The notes below the pieces were generated by a model, which was given only the letters and a program-made list of their open reading frames with translations, made no database searches and had not been told where the DNA came from. From Gracilibacillus dipsosauri (GTDB lineage Bacteria > Bacillota > Bacilli > Bacillales > Amphibacillaceae): a DNA stretch of 64,000 nucleotides. This document shows, in pieces, positions 1-8,559 of this stretch (position 1 is the first letter of the stretch; the number at the start of each line of letters is the position of its first letter). The position numbers and the translations under genes are program-made. The DNA is taken from the NCBI RefSeq assembly GCF_003176895.1, contig NZ_QGTD01000009.1, forward strand, positions 1 through 64,000, in the 5' to 3' direction.

Positions 1-196
1 AAAAAAGCAGGAGCAACTTGCAATAATATCTGCGCAGATGCAAAAAAGCAGGAGCAACTTGCAAAAATATCCGCGCACACACAAAAAAGCGGGAGCAACT
101 CGCAATAATATCTGCGCAGATGCAAAAAAGCAGGAGCAACTTGCAATAATATCCGCGCACACACAAAAAAGCGGGAGCAACTTACAAAAATATCTA
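1..196. repeat. Tandem 41-bp repeat array (5 units, cut by window edge)
   Basis: Five head-to-tail units start at 1, 42, 83, 124 and 165 with an exact 41-bp period. Two unit types roughly alternate: units 1 and 3 end in the palindrome TCTGCGCAGA followed by TGC, units 2 and 4 in CCGCGCACACAC, giving an 82-bp higher-order period. Unit 5 decays at the stop codon of the ABC gene (197-199). Read on the minus strand, the direction of that gene, each unit contains GCAAGTTGC, then TCCTGC or TCCCGC, then six T, which resembles a weak intrinsic terminator repeated five times. There are no unique spacers, so it is not CRISPR. It probably continues left of the window. Confidence 0.9.
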
Positions 197-886
197 CTAT
201 TGTACGGAATAATTATTTTCTAGCCATTCCTGAACACTTTGGCCATTCACTTCTCTAATCTCTTCTACATCCTTTTGATCGATAATTGTTCCCTCTTTCA
301 TTATTACTACCTCATCCAATAAAGACTCTATTTCTAACAATTCATGTGTTGTCAAAATCACGGTTTGATAATTAAGATCAATAAATTGAATGATACCTTG
401 TATAATTTTACTTTTTACCATTGGGTCTAAACCGGCAAGTGGTTCATCTAGTAATAAAATAGGTGCTTCACGTGCAAGTGTTACCGTAATTTTCACTCGT
501 CCTAATTGACCTTTAGATAAGTATTGAATCTTCTCATTAGAGTCTAGCTGAAAAAAATTTAGTAAGTCCTTTGCTTTTTCTAGCTGAAAATCATCGTATT
601 GAGACTGGTAAAAATTTATTAATTCTTGAACAGAAAAGTAAGAATAAAAATACTCGTTATCTGGACTATAGGCAATGATCTGACTTCGGTCTTTTATATT
701 GGAATCCAATGAAACAGTTCCACTAGATGGATGAAGGATCCCTGCCATTGTTTTTAAGAGGGTAGTTTTGCCACTACCGTTCTCTCCAATAATACCAATT
801 ATTTTCCCGATCGGTATTGTCATATTACAGTTTTTCAATATAGATTTCCATCCCATTTTTTTACTTATGTTTTTTACTTTAATCAC
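197..886 (-). CDS. ABC transporter ATP-binding protein, YtrB-like
   Basis: This is a cytoplasmic ATPase subunit of an ABC exporter-type system. Walker A GENGSGKT lies near residue 35, and Walker B LLLDEPLAGLD and the H-loop histidine (TTHELL) follow. The signature is LSKGQ rather than LSGGQ, as is common in YtrB/YhcG-type ATPases. A GTG at 886 is the preferred start: it overlaps the TGA of the upstream GntR gene (GTGA) and has a G-rich ribosome site (GGGGGGAG) about 5 bases before it. An upstream GTG at 901 is less likely. It is the last gene of the permease-regulator-ATPase operon. The transported substrate cannot be told; related systems respond to cell-envelope stress or acetoin use. Confidence 0.88.
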   Translation of the reverse strand: MIKVKNISKKMGWKSILKNCNMTIPIGKIIGIIGENGSGKTTLLKTMAGILHPSSGTVSLDSNIKDRSQIIAYSPDNEYFYSYFSVQELINFYQSQYDDFQLEKAKDLLNFFQLDSNEKIQYLSKGQLGRVKITVTLAREAPILLLDEPLAGLDPMVKSKIIQGIIQFIDLNYQTVILTTHELLEIESLLDEVVIMKEGTIIDQKDVEEIREVNGQSVQEWLENNYSVQ

Positions 887-1254
887 GAGTCTCCCCCCCA
901 CTTCTCATCCATCATATTTTCTTTAATCTCTTCTAATGAATAGCCAAGAGCTTCCATAGCCTCTATAAAATCATAAATATACCGTTCTTTCAGCTTTTCT
1001 TTCCATTTAGTTATCATTTCTTGCTCCTCCGTTACAAAGGTTCCTTGGCCTCTTCTAGATATAGCCATTCCTCTCGATTCTAATTCTCGATAGACTCGTT
1101 GAATTGTATTTGGATTTACACCAAGGTCAATCGCAAACTCTCTTACTGATGGAAGCTTATCCCCTTTTTTCCGTTTATTACTGACAATTTCTTGGATTAC
1201 TTGGTCGACTATTTGGAGATAAATTGGTTTATCTGATTGAAATTTTCCCTTCAT
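883..1254 (-). CDS. GntR family regulator, YtrA subfamily
   Basis: A 123-aa transcriptional repressor. Residues about 10-75 form the GntR winged helix (LPSVREFAIDLGVNPNTIQRVYRELE, then RRGQGTFV). Only about 50 helical residues follow, which is the short tail typical of the YtrA subfamily rather than a FadR or HutC effector domain. It lies between a membrane protein gene (1-base gap) and an ATPase gene (4-base overlap), so it is cotranscribed with what it should control. The perfect palindrome at 2018-2061 over the operon promoter is its likely operator (inference). Confidence 0.92.
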   Translation of the reverse strand: MKGKFQSDKPIYLQIVDQVIQEIVSNKRKKGDKLPSVREFAIDLGVNPNTIQRVYRELESRGMAISRRGQGTFVTEEQEMITKWKEKLKERYIYDFIEAMEALGYSLEEIKENMMDEKWGGDS

Positions 1255-1255
1255 G

Positions 1256-2005
1256 CTAAACCTCCACTTTTTTTTCTAAAAGCAAAGTGAATAAGTAATA
1301 AAGTAGCCACAAGATCCCCACCGTAAAGATAAATAAGCTTAGAGATATTTGGTTATATTGTGTAATAAAAATTAAATCCAGTGCCAGATCTTCAAAATAA
1401 CTGAAGGATATTGTCCATAATGACCCGATCCAATTAATGAAGGGCTCAGACCAGCTGAACAATTTGCTGAATAAAATAGCTAAACCAACTAAACAAAGTA
1501 TGCTGATAGGAAAACCTACCCTTGTGATGAGCATTCGATGAATAACCCATGCAGCATAAACAATGACATTTAACCATAATCCGATCATAAAAGTGTAATG
1601 GAATAAAACGAATAAGATACTAATTAAAGTATTCGAAGTAACCTCTAAATAATTTATCCACTTTAATACAAACAAAAAGATAGTCATCCAGCCAAAGAAC
1701 ACAAGGGTTACCCTAATACTATGGAGAAACTTAACCTGTATCGTCCTAAAAATAGCATTTCGATTATACAGTAATAAGGACAGCTGATGTACCTCCATAT
1801 TTAGACTAAACAATAAGGTTGCTGGCATTAATACTAGCCCCAAGTTTAATATAGCAATCACTTCCCAAAAGTTTTGGAAATTGTCCGAGTCATTGTTTAA
1901 AAACAGTGACCAGAATATCATGCCTAGCATCACTATAATAACAACTAGTTGAAATCCCTTCATCATTTTCATTTCTTTATTCCATAAACCTTTGTAATTA
2001 TTCAT
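1256..2005 (-). CDS. Polytopic membrane protein, putative ABC permease partner
   Basis: A 249-aa hydrophobic protein with six or seven predicted membrane segments (for example LVVIIVMLGMIFWSLFL, FWEVIAILNLGLVLMPATLL and the C-terminal LSLFIFTVGILWLLYYLF). The ATG at 2005 is chosen because AGGGGTGGAG lies just upstream; an in-frame start at 2050 would sit inside the operator palindrome. As the first gene of an operon with a YtrA-type regulator and a YtrB-type ATPase, it is probably the permease of that transporter. I do not recognise a specific family. Confidence 0.75.
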   Translation of the reverse strand: MNNYKGLWNKEMKMMKGFQLVVIIVMLGMIFWSLFLNNDSDNFQNFWEVIAILNLGLVLMPATLLFSLNMEVHQLSLLLYNRNAIFRTIQVKFLHSIRVTLVFFGWMTIFLFVLKWINYLEVTSNTLISILFVLFHYTFMIGLWLNVIVYAAWVIHRMLITRVGFPISILCLVGLAILFSKLFSWSEPFINWIGSLWTISFSYFEDLALDLIFITQYNQISLSLFIFTVGILWLLYYLFTLLLEKKVEV

Positions 2006-2017
2006 TGCTCCACCCCT

Positions 2018-2070
2018 CATTTGTATTAGTGTACTATTTAAATAGTACACTAATACAAATGTTTAATCAA
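2018..2070 (-). promoter_or_regulatory. Promoter with 44-bp perfect palindromic operator
   Basis: Positions 2018-2061 form a perfect inverted repeat with 22-base arms and no spacer. Minus-strand promoter elements fit well: -35 TTGATT (2065-2070), 17-bp spacer, -10 TACTAT (2042-2047). The -10 therefore lies inside the palindrome. The core contains AGTGTA, 12 bases, TACACT, resembling the inverted repeat reported for YtrA of B. subtilis (from memory). The most likely ligand is the GntR protein encoded in the operon. Confidence 0.8.
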
Positions 2071-2113
2071 TATCTATTTCATACATGGAATATTACCTAC
2101 TCCACTTCTAAAT

Positions 2114-2146
2114 CAAAAAAACTACCTCAGAGGTCTGAAGTAGTTT
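2114..2146 (-). terminator. Intrinsic terminator of the ytzH-like gene
   Basis: The stem AAACTAC-TCAG / CTGA-GTAGTTT (2119-2130 with 2135-2146, loop 2131-2134) is followed on the minus strand by a run of T (2120-2114). The stem takes in the stop codon region of the 2145-2429 gene. Confidence 0.8.
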
Positions 2147-2429
2147 AATCATCTAATTCGGTTAGGTCCACTTGATCCATAATCATATCATTCAATTTTT
2201 CATTCACGATTAATTGAAATCGATGAAGCTGTTCTTTTTGTTGGGCATTAGCACTGTTCAATACTCTTTCTATTCCTTGGGCTAGCTTTTCTAATTCCAA
2301 TTGTGCATTATAATAATCTTCGTTCATTTCAAATTGATTTCGATTTGACATATCTAACTGCTCTTCTGCCTGCTGAATGATATGCTGTCCTTCAATCAAT
2401 AAGTTCTCGATTGAATCTCTCGTCGTCAT
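2145..2429 (-). CDS. YtzH-like conserved protein
   Basis: A 94-aa hydrophilic, mostly helical protein with no signal peptide, membrane segment or catalytic motif visible. It resembles the YtzH-like family of Bacillaceae, which sits near ytqB in related genomes, as here. The ATG at 2429 is preferred because GAGGTGA precedes it closely; the GTG three codons upstream is part of that ribosome site. It is acidic at the C-terminus (DQVDLTELDD). Function unknown. Confidence 0.7.
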   Translation of the reverse strand: MTTRDSIENLLIEGQHIIQQAEEQLDMSNRNQFEMNEDYYNAQLELEKLAQGIERVLNSANAQQKEQLHRFQLIVNEKLNDMIMDQVDLTELDD

Positions 2430-2555
2430 TTTTATCACCTCATGTTTATTGTGAGGTAATTTTTATTTTTCATACTTCTTTTATTTGTTAAAATAAATTG
2501 GAAGATAGCCATTTTTTCAAAATTTCATCAAGTAAAAATTAGGAGAAGAAATAAT

Positions 2556-3116
2556 ATGAAAAAAATATTAGCTTATTCACATCATTTGTTAGAAGAGGTT
2601 GTCAGACAAGGGGATACTGTAATGGATGCAACATGTGGTAATGGAAATGATACCTTTTTTCTCAGTCAACTAGTTAAAGAAGACGGGAACGTTTTTGCAT
2701 TTGATATACAAGAAAAAGCTTTAGAAAACACCTCCACACTATTATCGAAAAATAATATACAAAATGTAAAACTGATACATGACGGCCATGAAAATTGCGA
2801 AAAATATATTCCTACAAATGATGAACTTGCAGGAGCCATATTTAATCTTGGCTATCTGCCTAAAGGAGACCATCAAATTATTACGACTCCACAAAACACT
2901 ATTCGTGCCATTCAATCCATTTTGACACGACTTCGTCCGAATGGAAGAATCGTTATCGTTGTTTATCATGGACATATGGGTGGGAAGGAAGAAAAAGAAA
3001 AAGTACTCGATTTCTGTGGCAATTTAGATCAATCCTATTATCAGGTATTACAATATCAATTTATCAATCAAATAAACCACCCACCTTTTATTATTGCCAT
3101 TGAGAAATTATGCTAG
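2556..3116 (+). CDS. mnmM: tRNA (mnm5s2U34)-methyltransferase MnmM (YtqB)
   Basis: A 186-aa class I SAM-dependent methyltransferase. Motif I is DATCGNGNDT near residue 23, followed by the acidic motif II residue in FAFDIQ and the NLGYLPKGD motif near residue 97. YtqB proteins were first called rRNA methylases and were later shown to methylate the nm5s2U34 wobble base of tRNA, hence MnmM. AGGAGA precedes the ATG. It lies convergent to the HD-domain gene with a shared hairpin between them. The match to YtqB is strong over the whole length. Confidence 0.9.
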   Translation: MKKILAYSHHLLEEVVRQGDTVMDATCGNGNDTFFLSQLVKEDGNVFAFDIQEKALENTSTLLSKNNIQNVKLIHDGHENCEKYIPTNDELAGAIFNLGYLPKGDHQIITTPQNTIRAIQSILTRLRPNGRIVIVVYHGHMGGKEEKEKVLDFCGNLDQSYYQVLQYQFINQINHPPFIIAIEKLC

Positions 3117-3126
3117 AGCTAAATAA

Positions 3127-3153
3127 GGACATGTATCGATTTTCCACATGTCC
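3127..3153. terminator. Bidirectional hairpin between mnmM and HD gene
   Basis: A perfect 8-bp stem GGACATGT / ACATGTCC (3127-3134 with 3146-3153) fills the 37-base gap between two convergent genes. The minus side is followed by TTATTT. No strong T tract is present on the plus side. Confidence 0.6.
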
Positions 3154-3828
3154 CTATTCCCTAATAAAATCAACGATATTTGTATCATTCAGCTTAAATT
3201 CCTTTAAGAATTGCTTTAAGTATTGCTCTATATATGCATGTCTTTCAATAGCTAGCTGATATCCTGTTTTCGTATTCATTAGATTCTTCAGTTTTAGTAG
3301 CTTCTCATAAAAGTGGTGAAGTCCACTAGACTTTCCTTTTCTGTATTCCTCTACTGTCATTTCTTCTCTTATCTCGATAGTAGGATCATACATGGCAGTT
3401 CCTTTTTTCCCGGCATAAATAAAGCATCTCGCGATTCCGATTGCACCAATCGCATCGAGTCTATCTGCATCCTGTACCACCTTAGCTTCCAAGGAATTGA
3501 CAAGCTGGTTATTCCCTCCTTTAAAGGACATTGTACTTACAATCTGTATAATGTGATCACAATCTACCTCTCGTATATTAAAATCTTTTAACCATGCTTG
3601 TATATTATCCATTCCCTCTTTTTCATTGGCAACAACCTTATCATCAGCCAAATCGTGCAATAGAGCAGCTAAAGTTACAATAAAAATGTCTGCATTTTCT
3701 TCCATAGCAATTTGTTGAGCTAGTTTTGTCACACGTTCTATATGATACCAATCATGGCCTGTTCTCTCGTTTGACAACCGATCTCTAACCATTTCCTCTG
3801 TTTTTGCTATTATTAACTTTTTATTCAA
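3154..3828 (-). CDS. HD-domain phosphohydrolase (YpgQ-like)
   Basis: A 224-aa metal-dependent phosphohydrolase. HD-family ligands are visible: H in GHDWYHIERV (about residue 25), the HD pair in ALLHDLADDK (about 58) and the distal D in QDADRLDAIG (about 120). YpgQ-type enzymes hydrolyse (d)NTPs, but the natural substrate here is unknown. Translation starts at TTG 3828 after GAGGTGATCGA. It sits 9 bases downstream of ytpB, so it is probably cotranscribed. Confidence 0.87.
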   Translation of the reverse strand: MNKKLIIAKTEEMVRDRLSNERTGHDWYHIERVTKLAQQIAMEENADIFIVTLAALLHDLADDKVVANEKEGMDNIQAWLKDFNIREVDCDHIIQIVSTMSFKGGNNQLVNSLEAKVVQDADRLDAIGAIGIARCFIYAGKKGTAMYDPTIEIREEMTVEEYRKGKSSGLHHFYEKLLKLKNLMNTKTGYQLAIERHAYIEQYLKQFLKEFKLNDTNIVDFIRE

Positions 3829-3837
3829 TCGATCACC

Positions 3838-4908
3838 TCAATATCTCCCCGCTAAACGGTTATATAGCTTTATGTTCCAATGGAAGAATTGTGATTTCCT
3901 ACCGCTTGCCTTGATCAATTTTTTGACTGTCGAATAGGCTTGTTTCATCTTTTTTACCTTTGGATCCGCTAGATATAAGCCTACAAGGCCATGCTGAATC
4001 ATTTCATGAAAGTAAGCATCTGGTAGTTTTTTTACTTGATTATTTGTTTGTTCCACGAAAAAAATCAGACGTCTCTCCAGTTCTTCTTCATTTTGATAAT
4101 AGCTGCAGAAATTCAAGTCACCCTCTTCTGCATCCTCTTGTTGATCAATAAAATAATCTAACATAATATGTAACCCTTGTAGATAAGGAAAATAACTCTC
4201 GAAAATAACTTCAGCAAGCTGATCTGTCATCTCCCCAGCCAAAGCATAGGATGTCATACAGAAAATACCTAATGTGGATCCAGTACATGCAGAAAACTCG
4301 TACCAGCTTAGCATTGGCCATTTGGATTGATAGGTACTAAACCATTTTTCTAATCTTGGAATTCGTTCTTCGTGACAAACGTGTTTATGTACTTGTAAGT
4401 CACTATACAATGCTTCAAGCTGAATCATAAGTCCTTGTATATTTTTATAGTTACTTATTCGACTAACTATTTGTTGACACGTCTTTACCAGATCAGTCAA
4501 ATAGTCCGCATCCTCTTGTTCTTCTCGGTATTGATAATAATTTTTTAGCTTTACATTTGGTGATAAAGCATCCTCCATTGATAGGTGAAGCATTCTAAAA
4601 TCCTCCGGGTCTAATGAAGTACTTCGATCACATAGATTGTCAAGATAATCACTTATTGTTTGATAGGCTACAATAAATCGAATAGCTTCTTTCCATTGTT
4701 CCCCTGCTAATAGACTATACACACTTCCACCTTGGCAATGGAACTTTTTAGAACGAATACTTGCCAACGCTTGTGTTCGTAATTCTTTATTCGGTATTTT
4801 TTTAGCTCTTTCCTGCCAATAATCGAGCTCTTTATTTACTTGTGGAAAAACTTTCTGATAAACCTGTTTTAATAAAATTGGGGCATTTGTTGGGATTGTA
4901 ATAGACAA
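3838..4908 (-). CDS. ytpB: Tetraprenyl-beta-curcumene synthase YtpB
   Basis: A DUF2600 class I terpene synthase. B. subtilis YtpB cyclises a C35 prenyl diphosphate to a sesquarterpene, which contributes to oxidative-stress resistance of cells and spores. Matching features are the all-helical sequence, an early aspartate cluster (YLDNLCDR near residue 85) and the LDYFIDQQEDAEEGD segment near residue 245. TTG at 4908 is preferred: GAGGGA sits six bases upstream and the protein then begins SITIPTNAP, in register with relatives. The ATG at 4953 has no ribosome site. It is divergent from ytoA. Confidence 0.85.
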   Translation of the reverse strand: MSITIPTNAPILLKQVYQKVFPQVNKELDYWQERAKKIPNKELRTQALASIRSKKFHCQGGSVYSLLAGEQWKEAIRFIVAYQTISDYLDNLCDRSTSLDPEDFRMLHLSMEDALSPNVKLKNYYQYREEQEDADYLTDLVKTCQQIVSRISNYKNIQGLMIQLEALYSDLQVHKHVCHEERIPRLEKWFSTYQSKWPMLSWYEFSACTGSTLGIFCMTSYALAGEMTDQLAEVIFESYFPYLQGLHIMLDYFIDQQEDAEEGDLNFCSYYQNEEELERRLIFFVEQTNNQVKKLPDAYFHEMIQHGLVGLYLADPKVKKMKQAYSTVKKLIKASGRKSQFFHWNIKLYNRLAGRY

Positions 4909-4984
4909 AATGGTTCCCTCACTTTTCTTCATTTCTATTTCATATGATATCATATTATTAACTATCTAGCAGGAGGTTCATACG

Positions 4985-5500
4985 ATGATTTTAGAATACA
5001 AAGGAAAAATACCTAATATTCATCAACATGCATTTATCGCACCTGATGCTGTCATTACAGGGGATGTTGAAATTGGAGAATTTACAAGTGTTTGGTTTAA
5101 AACCGTTATTCGAGGTGATGTAGCGCCTGTTAAAATTGGGGCATATGCTAACATCCAAGACCTATCTCTCCTACACCAAAGCCCAGAACTGCCACTTATT
5201 ATTGAAGATTATGTTACGGTTGGGCACCAAGTTACTTTACATTCTGCCATTATTCGTAAGCATGCGCTCATAGGGATGGGGTCTATTATTTTGGATGGGG
5301 CAGAAATAGGCGAAGGTGCTTTTATTGGGGCAGGAAGCCTTGTACCACCTGGCAAAAAAATCCCACCAAACACACTAGCATTTGGAAGACCAGCTAAAGT
5401 AATTCGTAATCTTACCGATAAAGATATTAAGGATATGAATCGTATCCAAAAGGATTACGTAGAAAAAGGAAAATACTATAAAAACAGGATAAGCAACTGA
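4985..5500 (+). CDS. ytoA: Gamma-carbonic-anhydrase-like hexapeptide protein YtoA
   Basis: A 171-aa left-handed beta-helix protein of the gamma-class carbonic anhydrase/YrdA family. Hexapeptide repeats run through residues 10-140 (for example AVITGDVEIGEFTSVWF, ALIGMGSIILDGAEIGEGAFIGAGS). The three potential zinc ligands are seen in LLHQ, VGHQ and TLHSA. Whether it hydrates CO2 is not known for the Bacillus protein. Its start has an excellent ribosome site (GGAGG). Same neighbourhood as in B. subtilis (ytpB-ytoA-asnB-metK). Confidence 0.9.
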   Translation: MILEYKGKIPNIHQHAFIAPDAVITGDVEIGEFTSVWFKTVIRGDVAPVKIGAYANIQDLSLLHQSPELPLIIEDYVTVGHQVTLHSAIIRKHALIGMGSIILDGAEIGEGAFIGAGSLVPPGKKIPPNTLAFGRPAKVIRNLTDKDIKDMNRIQKDYVEKGKYYKNRISN

Positions 5501-5561
5501 TTCTATAAATCATGGTTGCTTTCTCGCTATTTCGAATTTCTACAGTTTGATGGAGGGCAAA

Positions 5562-6416
5562 ATGCTTACAACCCTATTTATCATTTCCATTTTTATGTTC
5601 TTCTTTTTATTATATTTTTATAAATCTTATCGAAAAAAAATTATTCAATATATGGCATTGCTTTATATACTGCTATTCGGAACGATAAGTATTGGTACAG
5701 GGGGCTACTTACTATATACGGCTGATATTGAATGGGTTTATGCAACAGACTATCAGACAAAACTCTTCACGACACATGCCAATCACCATCTTACGCTTGA
5801 TACGAAAGTAGAGCATAGTGTTAAGCTAGATGCACCAATGGTCTATCAATTACCAGAATTACCGAGAGGCTGTGAGGTGACTACTTTATCTATGCTTCTT
5901 CAATATCATGATATAGATGTCGACAAACTTACCCTTGCTTCCCAAATTGTAAAAGATACAACAAACTACAAGCAAGAAAACGGACAAATATTTTTTGGTA
6001 ACCCGCATGAAGGCTTTGTTGGAGATATGTATAGCTTTGAAAATCCAGGGTATGGGGTCTATCATCAGCCGTTAACAGAATTAGCCAAATCTTATGTTGG
6101 TAATTTAGCTCAGGATCTAACAGGCTCTGATTTTCATCGTGTTATCGAATCTATTTCTCAGCAAAAGCCCGTGCTTGTCATCACAAATGCTACTTTTCAA
6201 CCATTAGCAGAAGAAGCCTTTGAAACATGGCAGACACCAGAAGGACCTATTAAGATTACAATGAAAGAGCATGCTGTACTAGTAACTGGCTATGATAAAG
6301 ATTTCATCTATTTCAATGATCCACTTAAAGGAAAACAAAAAAAGGCTCCCAAACATGCTTTTATTAGCGCTTGGGAGCAAATGGGCAAGCAGGCTATCAC
6401 CATTGATTATGATTGA
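5562..6416 (+). CDS. Membrane-anchored C39-type cysteine peptidase-like protein
   Basis: About 284 aa. Two N-terminal membrane segments (LTTLFIISIFMFFFLLYFY; MALLYILLFGTISIGTGGYLLY) are followed by a peptidase C39_2 domain. The cysteine is in LPRGCEVTTLSMLLQ (about residue 108) and the histidine in MKEHAVLVTGYD (about 245), followed by YFNDP. The topology puts the domain outside the cell, as in YvpB-like proteins. The ATG at 5562 is preferred over a TTG at 5547 because GGAGG lies between them. Its end overlaps asnB tail-to-tail by 10 bp. Substrate unknown. Confidence 0.82.
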   Translation: MLTTLFIISIFMFFFLLYFYKSYRKKIIQYMALLYILLFGTISIGTGGYLLYTADIEWVYATDYQTKLFTTHANHHLTLDTKVEHSVKLDAPMVYQLPELPRGCEVTTLSMLLQYHDIDVDKLTLASQIVKDTTNYKQENGQIFFGNPHEGFVGDMYSFENPGYGVYHQPLTELAKSYVGNLAQDLTGSDFHRVIESISQQKPVLVITNATFQPLAEEAFETWQTPEGPIKITMKEHAVLVTGYDKDFIYFNDPLKGKQKKAPKHAFISAWEQMGKQAITIDYD

Positions 6417-8311
6417 TGTAGCTTGCTTGCTGCTTTATCCTCTTGTTTTAATAATTCGGTATCGAATTTATTTTCAATAAAAATTTGATGCCAGAGCATA
6501 AACATAAACACTGTCCACAATTTTCTACTATTATCTGCTTTATTTGCACAATGTTCCTCTAACAATTGAGTAATAATGGTTTTATCCAATAAATGATCTG
6601 TAGCACTTTCTTTAATTAGATCTCTTGCCCATTGATTCAATTCATTTTTCAACCAATGACGTATTGGTACAGGGAAACCTAATTTTTTTCTATCAAGGAT
6701 ATGGTCTGGTACGATACCTCTAGATGCTAATCTTAAGATATGCTTCGTCGTGCCTTCTGCTATTTTCATGTCTACAGGTATTTCGCTCGCTACCCGGAAT
6801 ACTTCCTTATCTAAGAAGGGCACTCGTAACTCTAAAGAATGAGCCATTGTCATTCTATCTGCTTTTAACAAAATATCCCCGCGCAACCATGTTTGGATAT
6901 CGACATATTGCATCTGATTAACTGGATCAATACCTTGAACATTTTGATAAAAAGGTGCGGTAATCTGTTGATAATTAATATTCGATTGATGAGTTTTTAA
7001 TAGTTTTTGCTTCTCTTTTTCTTCGAACATCTTGGCATTACCAATATAACGATCCTGGAGCGGGGTTGTACCTCTCTCCAAGAAGCTTTTCCCTTTCACA
7101 CCTTCTGGTAATATTTGCGCTACACGTGCCAATAAATCTTTAGCTGGTGTTGGAATAGATTGAAATACTTTTAATGATTCTGGCTCTCGATAAATATTAT
7201 ATCCACCAAATAACTCATCTGATCCTTCTCCAGATAGAACAACAGTTACATGCTTTTTCGCTTCTCTTGCAACAAAATATAATGGGACACAAGCTGGGTC
7301 AGCAAGTGGGTCATCGAGATGCCAGATAATTTTAGGTAATTTCTTGACATACTCTTCTGGCGAAATGATATAAGAGTGATTCTCCACTCCAAGTTTATCT
7401 GCTGTTTCCTTTGCAACATCCACCTCTGAATATCCCTCTTGCTCAAATCCTACAGAGAATGTCTTGATATTCGGATGGTATTCCTTCGCCATCGCAACAA
7501 TTAAAGATGAGTCTATTCCGCCAGATAAAAATGATCCAACAGGTACATCACTTCGCATATGCACCTTAACTGAATCATACATCACATCTTGAATCTTTTT
7601 GATCAGTGCTTGCTTGTCCTGATCAACAGGCTGGAATTGTGCATGAAAATAACGTGTAAAGGTGATTTCTTTATCAAGAGGCTTGACAAAATAATGGCCT
7701 GGATTTAGTTTCTCTATATTTTCGTGCATTGTCATAGGCTCAGGAACATATTGAAAGCTTAGATAGTGCTGTAATGCTTCTCTGTCAACCGTGCCCTCTA
7801 TATCTCCTAGCAAGCTTTTTTTCTCTGAAGCAAAATACATTCCTTCTTCCGCGTTTTTGAAGAATAGTGGCTTAATTCCAAATGGGTCTCTTGCCCCATA
7901 AAGGACCTGATTTTCTTTATCCCAAATTAGGATCGCAAACATTCCTCTTAATTGTTCAAATGCTTTTACACCATACTCTTGAAACATGGCTAAAATCACT
8001 TCTGTGTCGGAATCAGTTGTGAAGGAATAACCCTTTTTTTGTAATTCTTCTCTAAGTTCAATATAGTTATAAATTTCACCATTAAACACCATCCAGTACT
8101 GTTCATCATGGTATGTAAACGGCTGATGTCCACTTTCAATATCTATAATGCTTAATCTTCTAAAGCCAAATAAAACGTGATTATCTTCATAATAGCCTTC
8201 ATCATCTGGACCACGGTGATAAATGGCTGTATTTTTATTTTCGAACTGTTGTCTTTGTTCACTTTCCCACATTTTATTATCAGATTTTAATATACCAATA
8301 AACCCACACAT
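6407..8311 (-). CDS. asnB: Asparagine synthase (glutamine-hydrolysing) AsnB
   Basis: A 634-aa enzyme making asparagine from aspartate, ATP and glutamine. The N-terminal class II glutaminase has catalytic Cys2 (MCGFIGIL). The synthetase domain carries the PP-loop SFLSGGIDSSL (about residue 260). The length suits the long AsnB form of Bacillus (632 aa), which is linked to amidation of meso-diaminopimelate/cell-wall physiology in some species. It lies 248 bases downstream of metK on the same strand, with a terminator between them. Confidence 0.95.
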   Translation of the reverse strand: MCGFIGILKSDNKMWESEQRQQFENKNTAIYHRGPDDEGYYEDNHVLFGFRRLSIIDIESGHQPFTYHDEQYWMVFNGEIYNYIELREELQKKGYSFTTDSDTEVILAMFQEYGVKAFEQLRGMFAILIWDKENQVLYGARDPFGIKPLFFKNAEEGMYFASEKKSLLGDIEGTVDREALQHYLSFQYVPEPMTMHENIEKLNPGHYFVKPLDKEITFTRYFHAQFQPVDQDKQALIKKIQDVMYDSVKVHMRSDVPVGSFLSGGIDSSLIVAMAKEYHPNIKTFSVGFEQEGYSEVDVAKETADKLGVENHSYIISPEEYVKKLPKIIWHLDDPLADPACVPLYFVAREAKKHVTVVLSGEGSDELFGGYNIYREPESLKVFQSIPTPAKDLLARVAQILPEGVKGKSFLERGTTPLQDRYIGNAKMFEEKEKQKLLKTHQSNINYQQITAPFYQNVQGIDPVNQMQYVDIQTWLRGDILLKADRMTMAHSLELRVPFLDKEVFRVASEIPVDMKIAEGTTKHILRLASRGIVPDHILDRKKLGFPVPIRHWLKNELNQWARDLIKESATDHLLDKTIITQLLEEHCANKADNSRKLWTVFMFMLWHQIFIENKFDTELLKQEDKAASKLHQS

Positions 8312-8499
8312 AATTTATTTCCTTCCTTCTTTTCCCTTCTATTATAGTAGACGAATTTTACCCTACTGAGGTTACTTCTCCTATTGTTATATATTCGCTC
8401 TTTTCCACTATAAGAATGGGTGTAATTTCATGATGATTGTTTAAAACCGAGCATGTACTATTACTCTTATCACCTAATACGTGAGACCTTATTCATCAG

Positions 8500-8529
8500 A
8501 AAAGGTCAAGTCCTCACAGGCACTTGACC
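8500..8529 (-). terminator. metK terminator
   Basis: The perfect 8-bp stem GGTCAAGT / ACTTGACC (8504-8511 with 8522-8529) is followed on the minus strand by TTTTC. It separates metK from asnB. Confidence 0.7.
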
Positions 8530-8559
8530 TCATCTCAATTACTCTATTTTATCTGTTTC

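Noticed and set aside
1-196. CRISPR array
   Set aside because: Units are directly adjacent without unique spacers, and no cas genes are near.
38-223. A 61-codon plus-strand frame through the 41-bp repeats
   Set aside because: It exists because each repeat phase lacks stops; the period is not a multiple of three, no ribosome site precedes it, and such frames are a common false call in repeat arrays.
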